A stretch of 64,000 nucleotides of DNA, taken from the NCBI RefSeq assembly GCF_000283155.1, contig NW_004454216.1:11189650-11253649 (forward strand), in the 5' to 3' direction. The notes under the pieces were generated by a model. That model worked only from the letters and a program-made list of their open reading frames with translations, did not search any database and had not been told where the DNA came from. Positions 22,151 through 33,395 of this stretch are shown piece by piece (the first letter of the stretch is position 1; each line of letters begins with the position of its first letter). The DNA is from Ceratotherium simum simum (taxonomy: Eukaryota > Chordata > Mammalia > Perissodactyla > Rhinocerotidae). The translations under genes were made by a program, and so were the position numbers.

Positions 22151-22260
22151 TCTCTATAGCACTCGACACATGCTATTATAATCACTCCTTTTTTTTTTTT
22201 TAAACTGTTTCCCTTTTTGAAGTCAATTGAGGAAATCTTGAATGTCAAAATTTTTATGGT

Positions 22261-22504
22261 GGGGCCCACCGGGTGGCATAGTGGTTAAGTTCACGCACTC
22301 TACTTTGGCGGCCTGGGGTTTGAGGGTTCAGATCCTGGGCACACACCTACACACTGCTCATCAAGCCACGCTGTGGTGGTGTCCCACATACAAAATAGAG
22401 GAATACTGGCATGGATGTTAGCTCAGGGACAATCTTCCTCAAGCAAAAAAGAGGAGGATTGGCAACAGATATTAGCTCAGGGCCCACTGCCTCACCAAAA
22501 AGAA
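22261..22504 (+). mobile_element. ERE-type SINE
   Basis: Plus-strand copy, head ggggcccaccgggtggcatag. Flanks caaaatttttatggt (22246-22260) and caaagtttatggt (22505-22517) are an eroded duplication. Confidence 0.92.
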
Positions 22505-22563
22505 CAAAGTTTATGGTAACAAAAAAAGATGCATTTTTTTAACATCTGACCACTCTATTTCTT

Positions 22564-22774
22564 TTTTTTTTTTTTTTTTATTTATTTTATTTTTCCCCCC
22601 AAAGCCCCAGTGGATAGTTGTATGTCGTAGCTGCACATCCTTCTAGTTGCTGTATGCGGGACTCGGCCTCAGGATAAACAGAGAAGTGGTGCCTCGATGC
22701 GCACCCGGGATCAGAACCCGGGCCACCAGCATCGCAGTGCACGCACTTAACCACCAAGCCACAGGGCCGGCCCG
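22564..22774 (-). mobile_element. ERE-type SINE, short subfamily
   Basis: Only about 60 bp from the previous SINE but in the opposite direction. Duplication tgaccactctatttctt (22547 onward and 22775-22791). The variant aggataaacagagaagtgg replaces the usual agcatggccggagaagcgg; the copy at the assembly gap has a related text. Confidence 0.95.
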
Positions 22775-23486
22775 TGACCACTCTATTTCTTAAACTATAT
22801 GTTACTATACATCATCATCACACATATATGTTTCATTGTTACAGATTTAGAGAGACTGTCTCGAGCTAGTCCAGGAAGTAGGATCACGGCTGAGAGGAGC
22901 AGAGGATAGTTTCTGAACAAGTGTAGTAAAAGGCTATTGTATTTTGGGCTACTTGACAGCTAAATTGTCAGTTATATCTTTCACTTGCAACTGGTACATT
23001 GAACCAGCACAACCTACAGGATGTAATCGTAGTTGATCTTCAATTAGTTTATTAATTTATCTTCAATTGCTCCATTAAATCTATTCTTTGGAGCTACTCC
23101 TTTCCCTTCCCTGAATGAAATTTTGGTTGCACTAAAACATCTCTGGCCCTTCATAGGTAATACAGTCCAGAAATTAAAATGTCCACTTCCATTTTATAGT
23201 ACAAATTCCAAATTTGATTTAAAATTGAGGGTTCTCCCCTCTAGGGTTTGTTTCAGGCAGGAAGCCTAAAGTCCAGAAGAGGTAGATGGTTGGCTTATTT
23301 TATCTTTTCTCATACAATGCCTCTACCTTTCCATTGCTCAGCTATCTAACTGGGGTTTTAGACTCCTGGGGACAGATACAGAATCAGGGAAGAAAAGTGA
23401 AGGAGACGGAAAAGTTTTTATTTGACTAATACTCTCAAGGGTGGGCTTCTAAGTCTCTGAGGTCAGCAGTTATTTTTTTTTCAAAG
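22775..23486. other. No recognised feature
   Basis: About 700 bp of mixed composition with no repeat or coding sequence that I can identify. Confidence 0.4.
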
Positions 23487-23544
23487 CTTTTTTTTAAAAT
23501 AACAGCTTTATTGATACGTAATTCACATATCAACTGCTGGTCAA

Positions 23545-23885
23545 CAAAAAGAAAAACTGCAGGTACACAGAACAGCATGGATGAATCTCAAAGATATTAT
23601 TCTGTGAAAGAAGTCAGATATAAAAGGGTACATATGTATAATTCAACTTATATGACATTCTAGAACAGGCAAAACTAATCTTTAGTGATAGAAATCAGAT
23701 CAGTGGTTGCCTGGAGCAGAGATGGGGGTGGATGGACTGCAAAGGAGTGGGGATGGGGCACGGATTTGGAGGGGATGGAACTGTTCTTTATCTTGATTGT
23801 GGTGGTGGTTACATGGCTCTACACGTGTCAAAACTCACAGAACTGTATGATAAAATGTGTAAATTTTACTGCATATAAATTATAC
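23545..23885 (+). mobile_element. LINE-1 3' end, sense
   Basis: cagcatggatgaatctcaaa, gaaagaagtcagatataaaa, ctagaacaggcaaaactaat, cagtggttgcctggagcag, cttgattgtggtggtggtta, gtaaattttactgcatat: the L1MA/MB-type 3' untranslated end. A scrap of antisense L1 tail precedes it at 23487-23530 (aacagctttattgatacg). Confidence 0.85.
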
Positions 23886-24041
23886 CATAAGAAAAAATTA
23901 TTTTTTTAAGAAAAAGGAATATAATTCACATGCCATAAAATTCACCCTTTAAAACTGATTTTTAGTTCATTCACAGAGTTGTGTAAACATCACAACTGTC
24001 TAACTCCATAACATTTTCATCAGCCCAAAATGAAAGCCCAT

Positions 24042-25312
24042 GGAACAGAGCAGAGAGCTCAGAAATAAATCCACACATATAAGGTCAACTAATGTCTATA
24101 AAGGCATCAAGAATGTACAATGGGGAAAGGAGAGTCTCTTCAATAAATGGCATTGGGAAAATTGGATCTCCACACACAAAAGAATGAAACTGGACCCTTA
24201 TCTTATGCCATACACAAAAACCAACCCCAAATAGACTAAGACTTGAAAAGAAGACCCTGAAATAATAAAACTCCTAAAAGAAAGCATAGGGGAAAAACTC
24301 CTTGACTTTGGTCTTGGCAATGATTTTTCGGATCTGACATCAAAAGCACAAGCAACAAAAGCAAAAATAAGCAAGTGAGACTACAACAAACTAAAAAGTT
24401 TCTGCACAGAAAAGGAAACAATCAACAAAATGAAAGGCAATCTACAGAGTGGGAGAAAATATTTGCAAACTGTATATCTGATAAGAAGTTAATATCCAAA
24501 ATACATAAGGAAGTCTTGCAACTCAATAGCAAAAAATAAAAATAAAAACAAATCCAATTAAAAAATGGGCAAAGAACCTGAATAGACATTTTCCAAAGAA
24601 GACAAACAAATGTCCAACAGGTATATGAAAATATGAAAAGATGCTCAACATGGCTAATCATCAGGGAAATGCAAATCAAAACTACAATGAGATATCTCCT
24701 CACCCCTGTTAGAATGGCTATTATCAAAAAGATAACAAATGTTGGAGAGAATGTGGAGAAAGGGGAACCCTTGTGCACTGCTGGTGGGAATGTAAATTGG
24801 GACAACCAGTATGGAGAACAGTATGGAGATTCTTCAAAATATTAAAAATAGAACTACTGTATGATCCAGCAATCCCACTTTGGGGTATATATCCAAAGGA
24901 AATGAAAACAACGTCTGGAAGAGGTATCTGCACTCCCACATTCATTGCAGCATTATTCACAATAGCCAAGATATGGAAACAACCTAAATGTCTGTTGATG
25001 GATGAATGGATAAAACAATATATATGCTAAAAAACAATGGAATGTTATTCAAATATAAAAAAAGAAGGAAATCCTGTCATTTGCAACAACATTTGTGAAT
25101 CTGGAGGGCATTATGCTAAGTGAGATAAGTCAGACAGAGAAAGACAAATACCATGTGGTATCACATATATGTGGAATCTAAAAAATAAATTTAATTTTAA
25201 ATATATTACAATTTTATTTGTCAATTAAACCTCAAGAAGGCTGGAAAAATAAAAATAAAATGTATATGAAAGGCAAAGAAAAACAATACTTCTTTAAAGT
25301 CAGGAAAAGACA
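24042..25312 (+). mobile_element. LINE-1, sense, inserted into an antisense L1
   Basis: Covers the end of ORF2 and the 3' untranslated region: caataaatggcattgggaaa, gacatttttccaaagaag-like text, gggaaatgcaaatcaaaact, gcactgctggtgggaatgt, ttgatggatgaatggataaa, tgtggaatctaaaaaata. The frames at 24633-25030 encode L1 ORF2p C-terminal peptide ([18 protein letters not shown]) but are broken. Flanks aaatgaaagcccat and aaaggaaaatccat may be the eroded duplication. 5'-truncated. Confidence 0.88.
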
Positions 25313-26030
25313 AAAAAAAGGAAAATCCATACCCCTTAACAGCCATTCCTTATTAATCCCTTCTCCTAGCCCCAGGCAACCACTAATCTACTCTCTGTCT
25401 TCATAGATTTGCCTATTTGAGACATTTCATATAAATGGAATTATACAATATTTGTTGTTTTGTGCATGGCTTTCTCTTATCATAATGTTTCAAAATTCAT
25501 CTATGTTGTAGCATGTATCAATATTTCATTCCTTTTTATTACTGAATAATATTTCATTGTGTGAATATAGTGTCTTTTGCTTGTATATTCTTTCATTGAT
25601 GGATATTTGGATTATTTCCACTTTTCAGCTATTATGAAAGATGCTGCTATGATCATTTATGTGTAAGTTTTTGTATGGACTTAGGTTTTCATCTCTCTGG
25701 GTGTATGTCTGGGAGTAGAATTGCTGGTTCATGTGGTAACTCTATGTTTAACATTTTGAGGAACTGCTAATCTGTTTGCAAAGTGGCTGCACCTTTTTGT
25801 AATTCCACTAGCAATGTACGAGGGTTCCAATTTCTTCACGTCCTTGTCAACATTTGCCATTGTCTTTTTCATTTTAGCCATCCTAAAAGGTGTGAAGTAG
25901 TGTTGATTTGTATTTCCTTAATGACTAAGGATGTTAAACTTTGTTTCATATGCTTGTTGGTCATTCATATATTTTCTTTAGAGAACTGTCTATTCAGATC
26001 CTTTGCCCATTTTTAATTGGGTAATTTGCC

Positions 26031-26035
<5 letters not shown>

Positions 26036-26064
<29 letters not shown>

Positions 26065-26288
26065 TTTTTTTTTTTTTTTTTTATTAAAGATTTTATTTAT
26101 TTTATTTTTCCCCCCAAAGCCCCAATGGATAGTTGTGTGTCGTAGCTGCACATCCTTCTAGTTGCTGTATGTGGGACGCGGCCTCAGCATGGCCGGAGAA
26201 GCAGCGCGTCGGTGTGAGCCCGGGATCCGAACCCGGGTCGCCAGCAGTGGAGCGCGCTCACTTAACCACCAAGCCACGGGGCCGGCCC
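26036..26288 (-). mobile_element. ERE-type SINE, short subfamily, with long poly-T
   Basis: Minus-strand copy with two long T runs (26031-26056 and 26060-26081) as tail. taatttgcctttt flanks it at 26022 and 26289. It interrupts the antisense L1 ORF2 at the phrase gggtaatttgcctttttatt. Confidence 0.95.
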
Positions 26289-26659
26289 TAATTTGCCTTT
26301 TTATTGTTGAGTTGTAAGAGTTCTTTATGTATTCTAGATTCAAGTCCCTTATCAGTTCTATGAGTTGCAAATATTTTCTTCCATTTTTTCTTCAAGTTTT
26401 ATTATGAAAAAATGCCAAGCATCCCCCCGAGTTGAAAAAATAATACAGTGAGAATCCATACACCCACCACCTAGATTCAACAATGCTTGACATTTTACCA
26501 TACGCTTTTCTTTCCTGTCCATTTGAAAGTAAGATATAGACATCATGACACTTCACTCCTGAAGACTTCAGCATGCCTCTCTGAAAAATAAGACTGTTTT
26601 CTTACATAACCCGAACACAATGGTCAAACCTAAAACATCTAAATTCCAATATAAATTTT

Positions 26660-26850
26660 CTTTTCCTCCCCAAAGCCCCAGTACCTGGTTGTATATCCTA
26701 GTTGTAAGTCATTCTAGTTCTTCTACGTGAGCCTCTGCCACAACATGGCAACTGATAAATTGGTGGTGTGGTTCAGCTACCAGGAAGTGAACCTGGGCCG
26801 CTGAAGATGTGAGCACTGAACTTGAACCACTAGGCCATCAGAGCTGGCTC
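26660..26850 (-). mobile_element. Old diverged ERE-type SINE
   Basis: Same older subfamily as the copy at 2823: minus-strand head gagccagctctgatggccta, then gtggttcaag. Perfect 15-bp duplication tccaatataaatttt (26645-26659 and 26851-26865) despite the diverged body. Confidence 0.92.
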
Positions 26851-27157
26851 TCCAATATAAATTTTAATCTGTCTTCACATTGCACAGTTATCCCCAAAGT
26901 GACTTTATTCTGAACTAGAACCCAATCAAGTTCTATGCATTATAAATTATAGTGCATTTGGCTTTTATCTCTTTTTTATATGGCATTTTTAATATAGATT
27001 TTATTAATATACAATTTACAATAAATTATATACATAAATAAATATAAATATATATAGATCTTTTAATATTTATATCTCTTTTTACATAGATTATATGCAT
27101 TTGGCTTTTATATCTCTTTTATCTCTCTTAATCTGAGAATAGTCCCCTCTCATTTTT

Positions 27158-27363
27158 TTTATTTTTTATTTTTATTTTTATTTTTCCCCCCAAAGCCCCA
27201 GTAGATAGCTGTATGTCATAGTTGTACATCCTTCTAGTTGCTGTATGTGGGACACGGCCTCAGCATGGCCGGAGAAGCAGTGTGTCGGTGCGTGCCGGGG
27301 ATCTGAACCCGGGCCGCCAGCAGCGGAGCGCGTGCACTTAACCGCTAAGCCACGGGGCCGGCC
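27158..27363 (-). mobile_element. ERE-type SINE, short subfamily
   Basis: Minus-strand copy with T-rich tail (attttttatttttattttt). Duplication ctcattttt (27149-27157 and 27364-27372). Confidence 0.94.
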
Positions 27364-27907
27364 CTCATTTTTCTTGACATGGATTTTTTGAGGAGACTAA
27401 ACCAGTTGTCTTGTAAAATGCCCCTATAGGCTATATTTGACTGATTGTTTACTCATAGTATCATCTATTGATGTGGTCCTCTGTTTCCTGAATTTGCTAT
27501 AAACTTGAAGTTGGTTCTATAGCCTCCATTTGATTTTGGATAAACATTCTGGGCAAGAATAGTTCATAGGTGATGTTGAGTACTTCATATTTCAACCCCT
27601 CAGATTGAGGAGGAGGAGGTTAGATGATGCTAAGTTTGATCAATTGATTAAGGTGGTGATGGTAAGATCTCTCCATTACAAAGGTAAATTTTTTCATTTG
27701 CAATGAGCAAATAATCTGCAGGGTGCCATGCAATATCCTAGTACCCAAAACAATTCCACCTAAAGATTTTAGCATCTATTAATGTTCATTTCCTGTATCA
27801 ATTATTTTATGGCGTGTTACAGATTGAGAATTTTCTATTTTTATCATTTTTCTATATTTATTTTATGATATTCTTCTGTAAGAAGAGTTTTTCTTGCTTC
27901 TAAAAAG

Positions 27908-28290
27908 TAAGAGTACAATGGAATACTACTCAGCCAAAAAAAAAAAAAGACAAAATTGTCCCATTTGCAACGACATGGATGGTCCTTGAGGGTATGATGT
28001 TAAGTGAAATAAGCCAGACAGAGAAATACAAATACAGCATGATCTCACTGATATGTGAAAGATAAACAAATATGTGGATAAAGAGAACAGACTAGTGGTT
28101 ACCAGAGGGGAAGGGGTCTGGGGGTGGGCAAAAGGGGTAAAGGGGCACACATGTATGGTGACGGATAAAAATTAGACTATTGGTGGTGAGCACGATGCAG
28201 TCTATTCAGAAACTGATAAATAATAATGTACACCCCAAATCACACAATGTTATAAACCATTATGATCTCAATAAAATTATTGAAAAAAAA
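27908..28290 (+). mobile_element. LINE-1 3' end, sense, relatively young
   Basis: caatggaatactactcagcc, cgacatggatggtccttgag, gaaataagccagacagaga, gactagtggttaccagagg, atgttataaaccattatgat, ctcaataaaattattgaaaa. The 3' end matches the antisense tails at 31004 and 40540, so all three appear to be one lineage-specific L1 subfamily. An insertion into the old repeat at 26361. Confidence 0.87.
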
Positions 28291-28297
28291 ATAAGGG

Positions 28298-28768
28298 TAG
28301 ATGTTTAACTCTTTCTGTTTAGCTACCAAGTTTCAGAATAAGGAGTTGGTTTAATAATCACTCCTAGTGATGGTAAATGAGATTTCCCTCCTTTCTCTTG
28401 TTTTTCTTTCTACAATTAGTTTCACTTATTATTATTTATAATAATTATAGGTTCAAAATTTCCCAAATTTAATGTATAAGCCCTTCTCAAGCTATATGCT
28501 TTTGACATGACCCCATTGATATTTGAATCCTCCTTTACCTCTGATGTAAGATATCCCAGACTGTATGCTTCCCGCCCTGGATCTGAAACCTGTCAATCTT
28601 CAAGGAGACCGGGTTCCTTTTATGAGGAATAATATGTAGAAACCAAATTTGGGCATTAGATGTATTAGTTGTTCCAAGGATGTAATTGCTTCTTGGTTTT
28701 TTCATATGTGTGCGAGTGTATGTGTGTGTATACATATATTACATATACATATATATTTACATATATAA
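28298..28768. other. AT-rich stretch with a TA/TG microsatellite
   Basis: About 470 bp between an L1 and the poly(A) relic of the BRD7 retrocopy. Alternating TA/CA/TG runs occupy 28703-28768. No coding signal. Confidence 0.45.
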
Positions 28769-29316
28769 TTTTTTTTCATAGTTCAAGATTCAGCCTTATT
28801 ACTTAATCTATACCCAATCTTTGGAACACTGAAATCAATCGTTCCATACTTTAACTAAAAATACAGTTTAAAAAAATTTAATATAGCCTATAAGTCTTTT
28901 CCAAGTTAAGAATGGAAAAGGTATGCATTGTATAGTGAAATCCAATTAGTTTTAAATATCATTACACCTCTAGTTAACAAAGTCAACCTTTGTAGTTGCT
29001 TCAAAATCTTCTGTTAAATATTCAGAGTTGTTGACAATAATGTAGGAAGAAATGGAAATCCCCATTACGTTTTAAACTCGCTACATGCTCACAATATCCC
29101 CTGGAGTTGCTGGACAATTCTTCAAGATTATTGCTCACTTGTTCAGCAAGATACATCTCTCTGTAATAGGATTCTAGGAGACAGAGGAGGCTGGGAGGAG
29201 GCCTGGTGCTCAAATACTCTGGGTTTCTCGGAGCTCCCTGACCAATTTAGTGGTTTTTATCATGTTTTCCTTGGAACATTGCAGCATCTTCAGTCAAAAC
29301 TTTCCCCTGGAGTTCT

Positions 29317-29528
29317 TTTTTTTTTTTTTTNNNNNNNNNNNNNNNNNNNNNNNNNNNNNNNNNNNNNNNNNNNNNNNNNNNNNNNNNNNNNNNNNNNNNN
29401 NNNNNNNNNNNNNNNNNNNNNNNNNNNNNNGAACGGAGAAGTGGTGCCTCGATGCGCACCCGGGATCCGAACCCGGGCCGCCAGCATCGCAGCGCGCGCA
29501 CTTAACCACCAAGCCACAGGGCCGGCCC
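29317..29528 (-). mobile_element. ERE-type SINE holding the assembly gap
   Basis: Minus-strand short SINE inserted in the BRD7 pseudogene at the codons for a GVP-like peptide. The perfect 14-bp duplication tcccctggagttct (29303-29316 and 29529-29542) brackets the poly-T tail, the N run and the head (gaacggagaagtggtgcctc onward). The body text matches the copy at 22564, so the missing bases are probably just SINE. Confidence 0.93.
29331..29430. other. Assembly gap, 100 N
   Basis: Exactly 100 N, a customary placeholder length, follows 14 T. Comparison with other short SINEs suggests that about 100-130 bp of SINE body and tail is missing, so true length is near but not known to equal 100. Any protein read through it is meaningless. 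Confidence 0.99.
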
Positions 29529-31003
29529 TCCCCTGGAGTTCTATACCTCATTGCACTCAATGCCATGAGCTTGTGCTGATTATTTGAGTCAAAACAACCC
29601 AGATAATTGCTGGAACCTCCATGTCTTTTGCTATTTCAGATGTCCTATTCTGGCCTTCATCTTTAGGCGATGGTGTCTGCAACTCCTGGAAAGTACTAAA
29701 ATGCCTCTTGTTAGAACATGCACGAAATTATCTGTATAGCACATGGGTAATCTTGTCCTACGGCCAAAACTCATGGATACTGAGATCACTTGGAAGATGA
29801 GTTTCCCCCATAAATCAAGTAGATTACATCAAAATCATCCTTGCTGATATTTGCAAATATGATGTCATAGTGTGCTCCAAGAAACTGCATATATCACTAA
29901 AGTATTACTTCATTCCTTTTATCTTCTTGCAAGTTATTCAGTCCAGACTGAAATCTTTCTGTTGTCCTTCCCAGTCTTACAGAGCAGTAGCCTGGTTCTC
30001 TCACCACAGGATGCACAAGATGGAAAAGTCTCCTTGTCTTTGCTCCATCTGATTCTTTTCTTTCAAACTCTGACTGTTAAGTTTTCTGGTCAATTTTCCT
30101 CCAGATTCTTTAACAGTATGTTCAATCTTCTGTTCTTTTTCTAAGTTATTGCTTCTAAATTTATGTTCAAGAATATCTTTGTCCTCTTTAACTTAATTTG
30201 ATTTAATTTAATTTAACTTAGTCTGTTTTCCTTACTGCAACTTTTGAAAACTTTGGCATCAGTATCTTCATTATCTCTTGTCCTCCCCAGTCTCTGGGTG
30301 TTCCTTTATGTTTCTGCTTTTGAGTTTTTGCAAGTTTGCTATGTGTCTATGCTCTGCTTCAGGCTCTGCATTCTTTGGCTAAGAACTTTTATTTCTGCTT
30401 GCAATAGCATCTTGCAGCTCTATAATAAATGGCCTCTGGTTTGTTGTAAACCAAGCATTAGTACACACTAATTTGAAGTTATCCTTTAGTTCTTCTATTA
30501 TTATTGTTCTTGATGTTCCCTCATTTGATACTAAAATACAGTGGGTGTTTAATGATTGTAAAGTAATTGGGAGCAATAAAATCGGTCACAGGAAATGAAC
30601 AGAAAGTAGGGTCCTTTCTTTGCAATGCACTCATCAGTTGATTTGAAGCTTCTAGAAGGGGTTCTGTTCTCACTGCTCTGCTAAGGAGCTCCCCAGAGGC
30701 TTCTCAGGAGCATCCACTCTCATAGGAGCCTGACACAGAATGTCTCTCCCTGCCTCGCTGTCCTGCCTTCCTCTCCCTTCTTTTGATGCCCCTGTACTTT
30801 TCTCTGCCCCATCTCCCACGCCACTCCTCTTCTTCCCCTGGAAATTGTTTTCTTTTTCTTTTTCTTTTATCTGTCCAAGTATGTGTTGTGATCATTTTTT
30901 TGTCTCCAAAGAGGCTTGAATCATGTCCTGAGCTGTCAAATGACTTTTTCTCAAGCTTTCGGAAGCTCTCTTACACCCATCATACAATACAGAAGAGCAC
31001 ATA

Positions 31004-32047
31004 TTTTTTTTTATTGAGGTCATAATAGTTTATAACATTTTGAAATTTCAGTTGTACGTTATTGTTTGTCAGTCACCATATATATGGGCCCCTTTACCCC
31101 TTATGCCCACTCCCAAATCCCTTTCCCCTCTGGTAACAACTAATCTGTTCTCTTTGTCCATATATTTGTTTATCTGTCACATATGAGTGAAATCATACAG
31201 TGTTTGTCTTTCTCTGTCTGGATTATTTCACTTAACATAATACCCTCAAGTTCCATCCATGTTGTTGCAAGCAGGACTATTTTGTCTTTTTAATGGCTGA
31301 ACAGTATTTCATTGTGTGTGTGTATATATACACACACACAAATATATCACATCTTCTTTATCCAATCATCAGTTGATGGGTGCTTGGGTTGCCTCCATGT
31401 CTCGGCTGTTGTGAACAATGCTACAGTGAACATAGGGGTGCATAAGTCTCTTTGAATTCTTGTTTTCAAGTTCTTTGGATAAATACCCAGTAGTGGAATA
31501 CCTGGGTCATATGGTATTTCTATTTTTAATTTTTTGAGGAATCTTCATACTGGTTTCCATAGCGGCTACACCAGTTTGCATTCCCACCAACAGTGAGTGA
31601 GGATTCCCTTTTCTCTACATCCTCTCCAACATTTGTTGTTTTTTGTCTTGGTGATTATAGCCATTCTGACAGGTGTAAGGTGATATCTCATTGTAGTTTT
31701 GATTTGCATTTCCCTGATGATTAGTGATGTTGAACAGCTTTTCATGTGCCTGTTGGCCATCTGTATATCTTCCTTGGAAAAATGTCTGTTCATATCCTCT
31801 ACCCATTTTTTGATTGAGTTGCTTGTTTTTTTTTTGTTGAGTTGTGTGAGTTCTTTATATATTTTGGAGATTACACCCTTGTCAGATATATGATTTGCAA
31901 ATATTTTCTCCCAGTTGGTGGGTTGTCTTTTCATTTTGTTGCTGGTTTCCTTGCCTTGCAGAAGCTTTTTAGTCTGATGAAATCCCACTTGTTTATTTTA
32001 TTTTTTTGTTTCCCTTGCCCAAGTAGACACGGTATTTGAGAAGATCA
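31004..32047 (-). mobile_element. LINE-1, antisense, 5'-truncated
   Basis: Begins with the antisense L1 tail (tattgaggtcataatagttt) and runs into ORF2. The minus-strand open frame 31566-31988 (140 codons) is the ORF2p C-terminus ([18 protein letters not shown], then CWWECK) and is only a fragment of the roughly 1,270-residue protein. Flanking agaagagcacatattttt (from 30991) and agaagggcatatatttta (from 32048) are a target-site duplication with few mismatches, so this is a relatively recent insertion. Confidence 0.93.
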
Positions 32048-32067
32048 GAAGGGCATATATTTTAATC

Positions 32068-33060
32068 ATGAGCTCGTAACAATATTTCCTATTCAAACTT
32101 AGTAATACAGGTTTTTTCTTAACTCTTTTTATTTTATAATTGTATCTCTTTTCTCTCACATTGTAAATCTTAGTTTTAATTACATGAACAGATTTTATTA
32201 TTTGTTTTATCCTACAATATCTATAAAATCGTTTCAAAATTGCAGTATTAATATTCCTACTGATAACAAGCCTATTGAGTGAAGTTTAAGGTTTCTTTAC
32301 AGTTCTTTTTGTCCTTAGGCCATATCCACTTGAAATGAAAACAGGGATTACTTTTTTCCAAAATGATTTGGAATAATTATTTCTCTGTATGGTTATTTGA
32401 CCAATTTGACATACAGTTAGGTTCATTCATTTTACTTTGTTTTCAGTGTAGGATTTACTTTTTAACTGTAATTGATTTTGTGAATATATAAAATCTTTAC
32501 ATAATTCAAAAGTCAGAACCCTATTAAAGGGTATCCTCAGTAAAGTCTTGCTTCCATCCTTATCTCCAACACACCATTCTCCCCATCCTCATGGGGAGGA
32601 AACAGAAGAATAAGTATTTTTATATTTGTCTATTCCTTTAGTACTTGCTTTCTTTCCCTTCAAAATTAGGCAAATAATATATATTCATATTTTTACTTCT
32701 TTACACCAAAGGTGTGGTATTATACACACTGCTTTGCACTTTTAGCAATGATTGAAAGCTTACTCTTTTTTTTCCCTTCTAAATTTCATTTTTGGAAATT
32801 TCAATGATATTGAATAGTTTCATCAACCACAGTGTGTTTTTTCACCCAGCTTTGACCATTATCCATTAATATCCAATCTTGTTTTCCCTATCTCCCTCTC
32901 CCCCCACATTCTTTTGAAGCAAATTTCATATGTATCATTTCATTTTAAATATTTCAGCACATTTCTCTAAAAGTGAAGAATTTCTTTTAAAAATATATAA
33001 CCACAATATCATTATCATTCCTACAAATTACTGATTTATTAATATGATCAAATGCCTGGC
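32068..33060 (-). mobile_element. Old LINE-1 (L1M-type), antisense
   Basis: ataaaatctttacataattc, aaaagtcagaaccctatta, cttgcttccatccttatctc, tatacacactgctttgcact, cattcttttgaagcaaattt, ataaccacaatatcattatc, aatgcctggccaatattcaa: the antisense 3' region of old L1M elements. The first 300 bp match less well. Confidence 0.65.
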
Positions 33061-33362
33061 CAATATTCAAGTTTCTAGTTATAGAGCTGACCCCGTCTAT
33101 TGTAGTGCCTTGGAGTCCCCATCGCAAGGGATCTCACCTGCAGTCGTTGATATAGGCAAATGCATCTCTGCTTCACTGGTGGATTAGTCCTTCCTCCAGC
33201 CACATGGAATCTGGTGATGCCTCCAGCTTCTCTTTGGTGAGGTCTAATAGTCCCCCAAGGACCATGATAGACAGATTCTAAGATGACCCCATACTGCCTC
33301 TCTTCCATATGGTCTACACTAGGTCCAAAGGAATCTATCTAATGCCATAATCTCTCCTTTGG

Positions 33363-33395
<33 letters not shown>

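Larger units (their letters stand above)
23900..26360 (-). mobile_element. LINE-1, antisense, host of a nested L1 and a SINE
   Basis: The 3' end starts at 23900-24035 (ataattcacatgccataaaa, cacagagttgtgtaaacatc). It resumes at about 25313 (cttaacagccattccttat, atttcatataaatggaatt, gtagcatgtatcaatattt), runs through ORF2 (ccatcctaaaaggtgtgaag) and, after a SINE, ends near 26360 (ttctttatgtattctagatt). Removing the inserts restores a continuous element order, so the younger insertions are clear. Confidence 0.88.
26361..27905 (-). mobile_element. Old L1-derived repeat, antisense, split by two SINEs
   Basis: Phrases in order: tttattatgaaaaaatgcca, cacccaccacctagattcaa, cttacataacccgaacac, ctgaactagaacccaatcaa, tttagcatctattaatgttc, cttctgtaagaagag. 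They follow a long mammalian repeat that I associate with old L1M 3' regions in antisense. The SINEs at 26660 and 27158 lie inside. Orientation by analogy. Confidence 0.6.
28769..30960 (-). pseudogene. BRD7P: Processed pseudogene of BRD7 (bromodomain-containing protein 7)
   Basis: Read on the minus strand, broken frames follow BRD7 from near its N-terminus to its stop. In order: SSGHDSSLF (about 30911-30934); a Lys/Arg-rich block with PGEE (30704-30895); a bromodomain with FPVTDFIAPNYF and IIKHP (about 30530-30620) and EELKDNFKLVCTNA (about 30430-30500); a GGKLTRKL-like stretch (about 30070-30110); FANISKDD (about 29820-29860); LSTRPPPSLLCLL, YREMYLAEQVSNNLEEL (29100-29215); and a C-terminus like TPGDIVS and YLTED (28995-29100). 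Exons that are separate in the gene are contiguous here, and the 3' end carries an aataag-like site 20 bp before eight A (28769-28776), so this is a retrocopy. Functional BRD7 is a nuclear acetyl-lysine reader of the PBAF remodelling complex. This copy has many frameshifts and stops, lacks roughly the first 30-45 codons, and is cut by a SINE and an assembly gap. The exact 5' limit is uncertain. Confidence 0.88.

Noticed and set aside
29247..29587. Several frames spanning the N run
   Set aside because: They depend on unknown bases and on SINE sequence; any protein is an artefact.
31566..31988. 140-codon minus frame as a possible host gene
   Set aside because: It is the C-terminal part of L1 ORF2p in a truncated L1 with target-site duplications.
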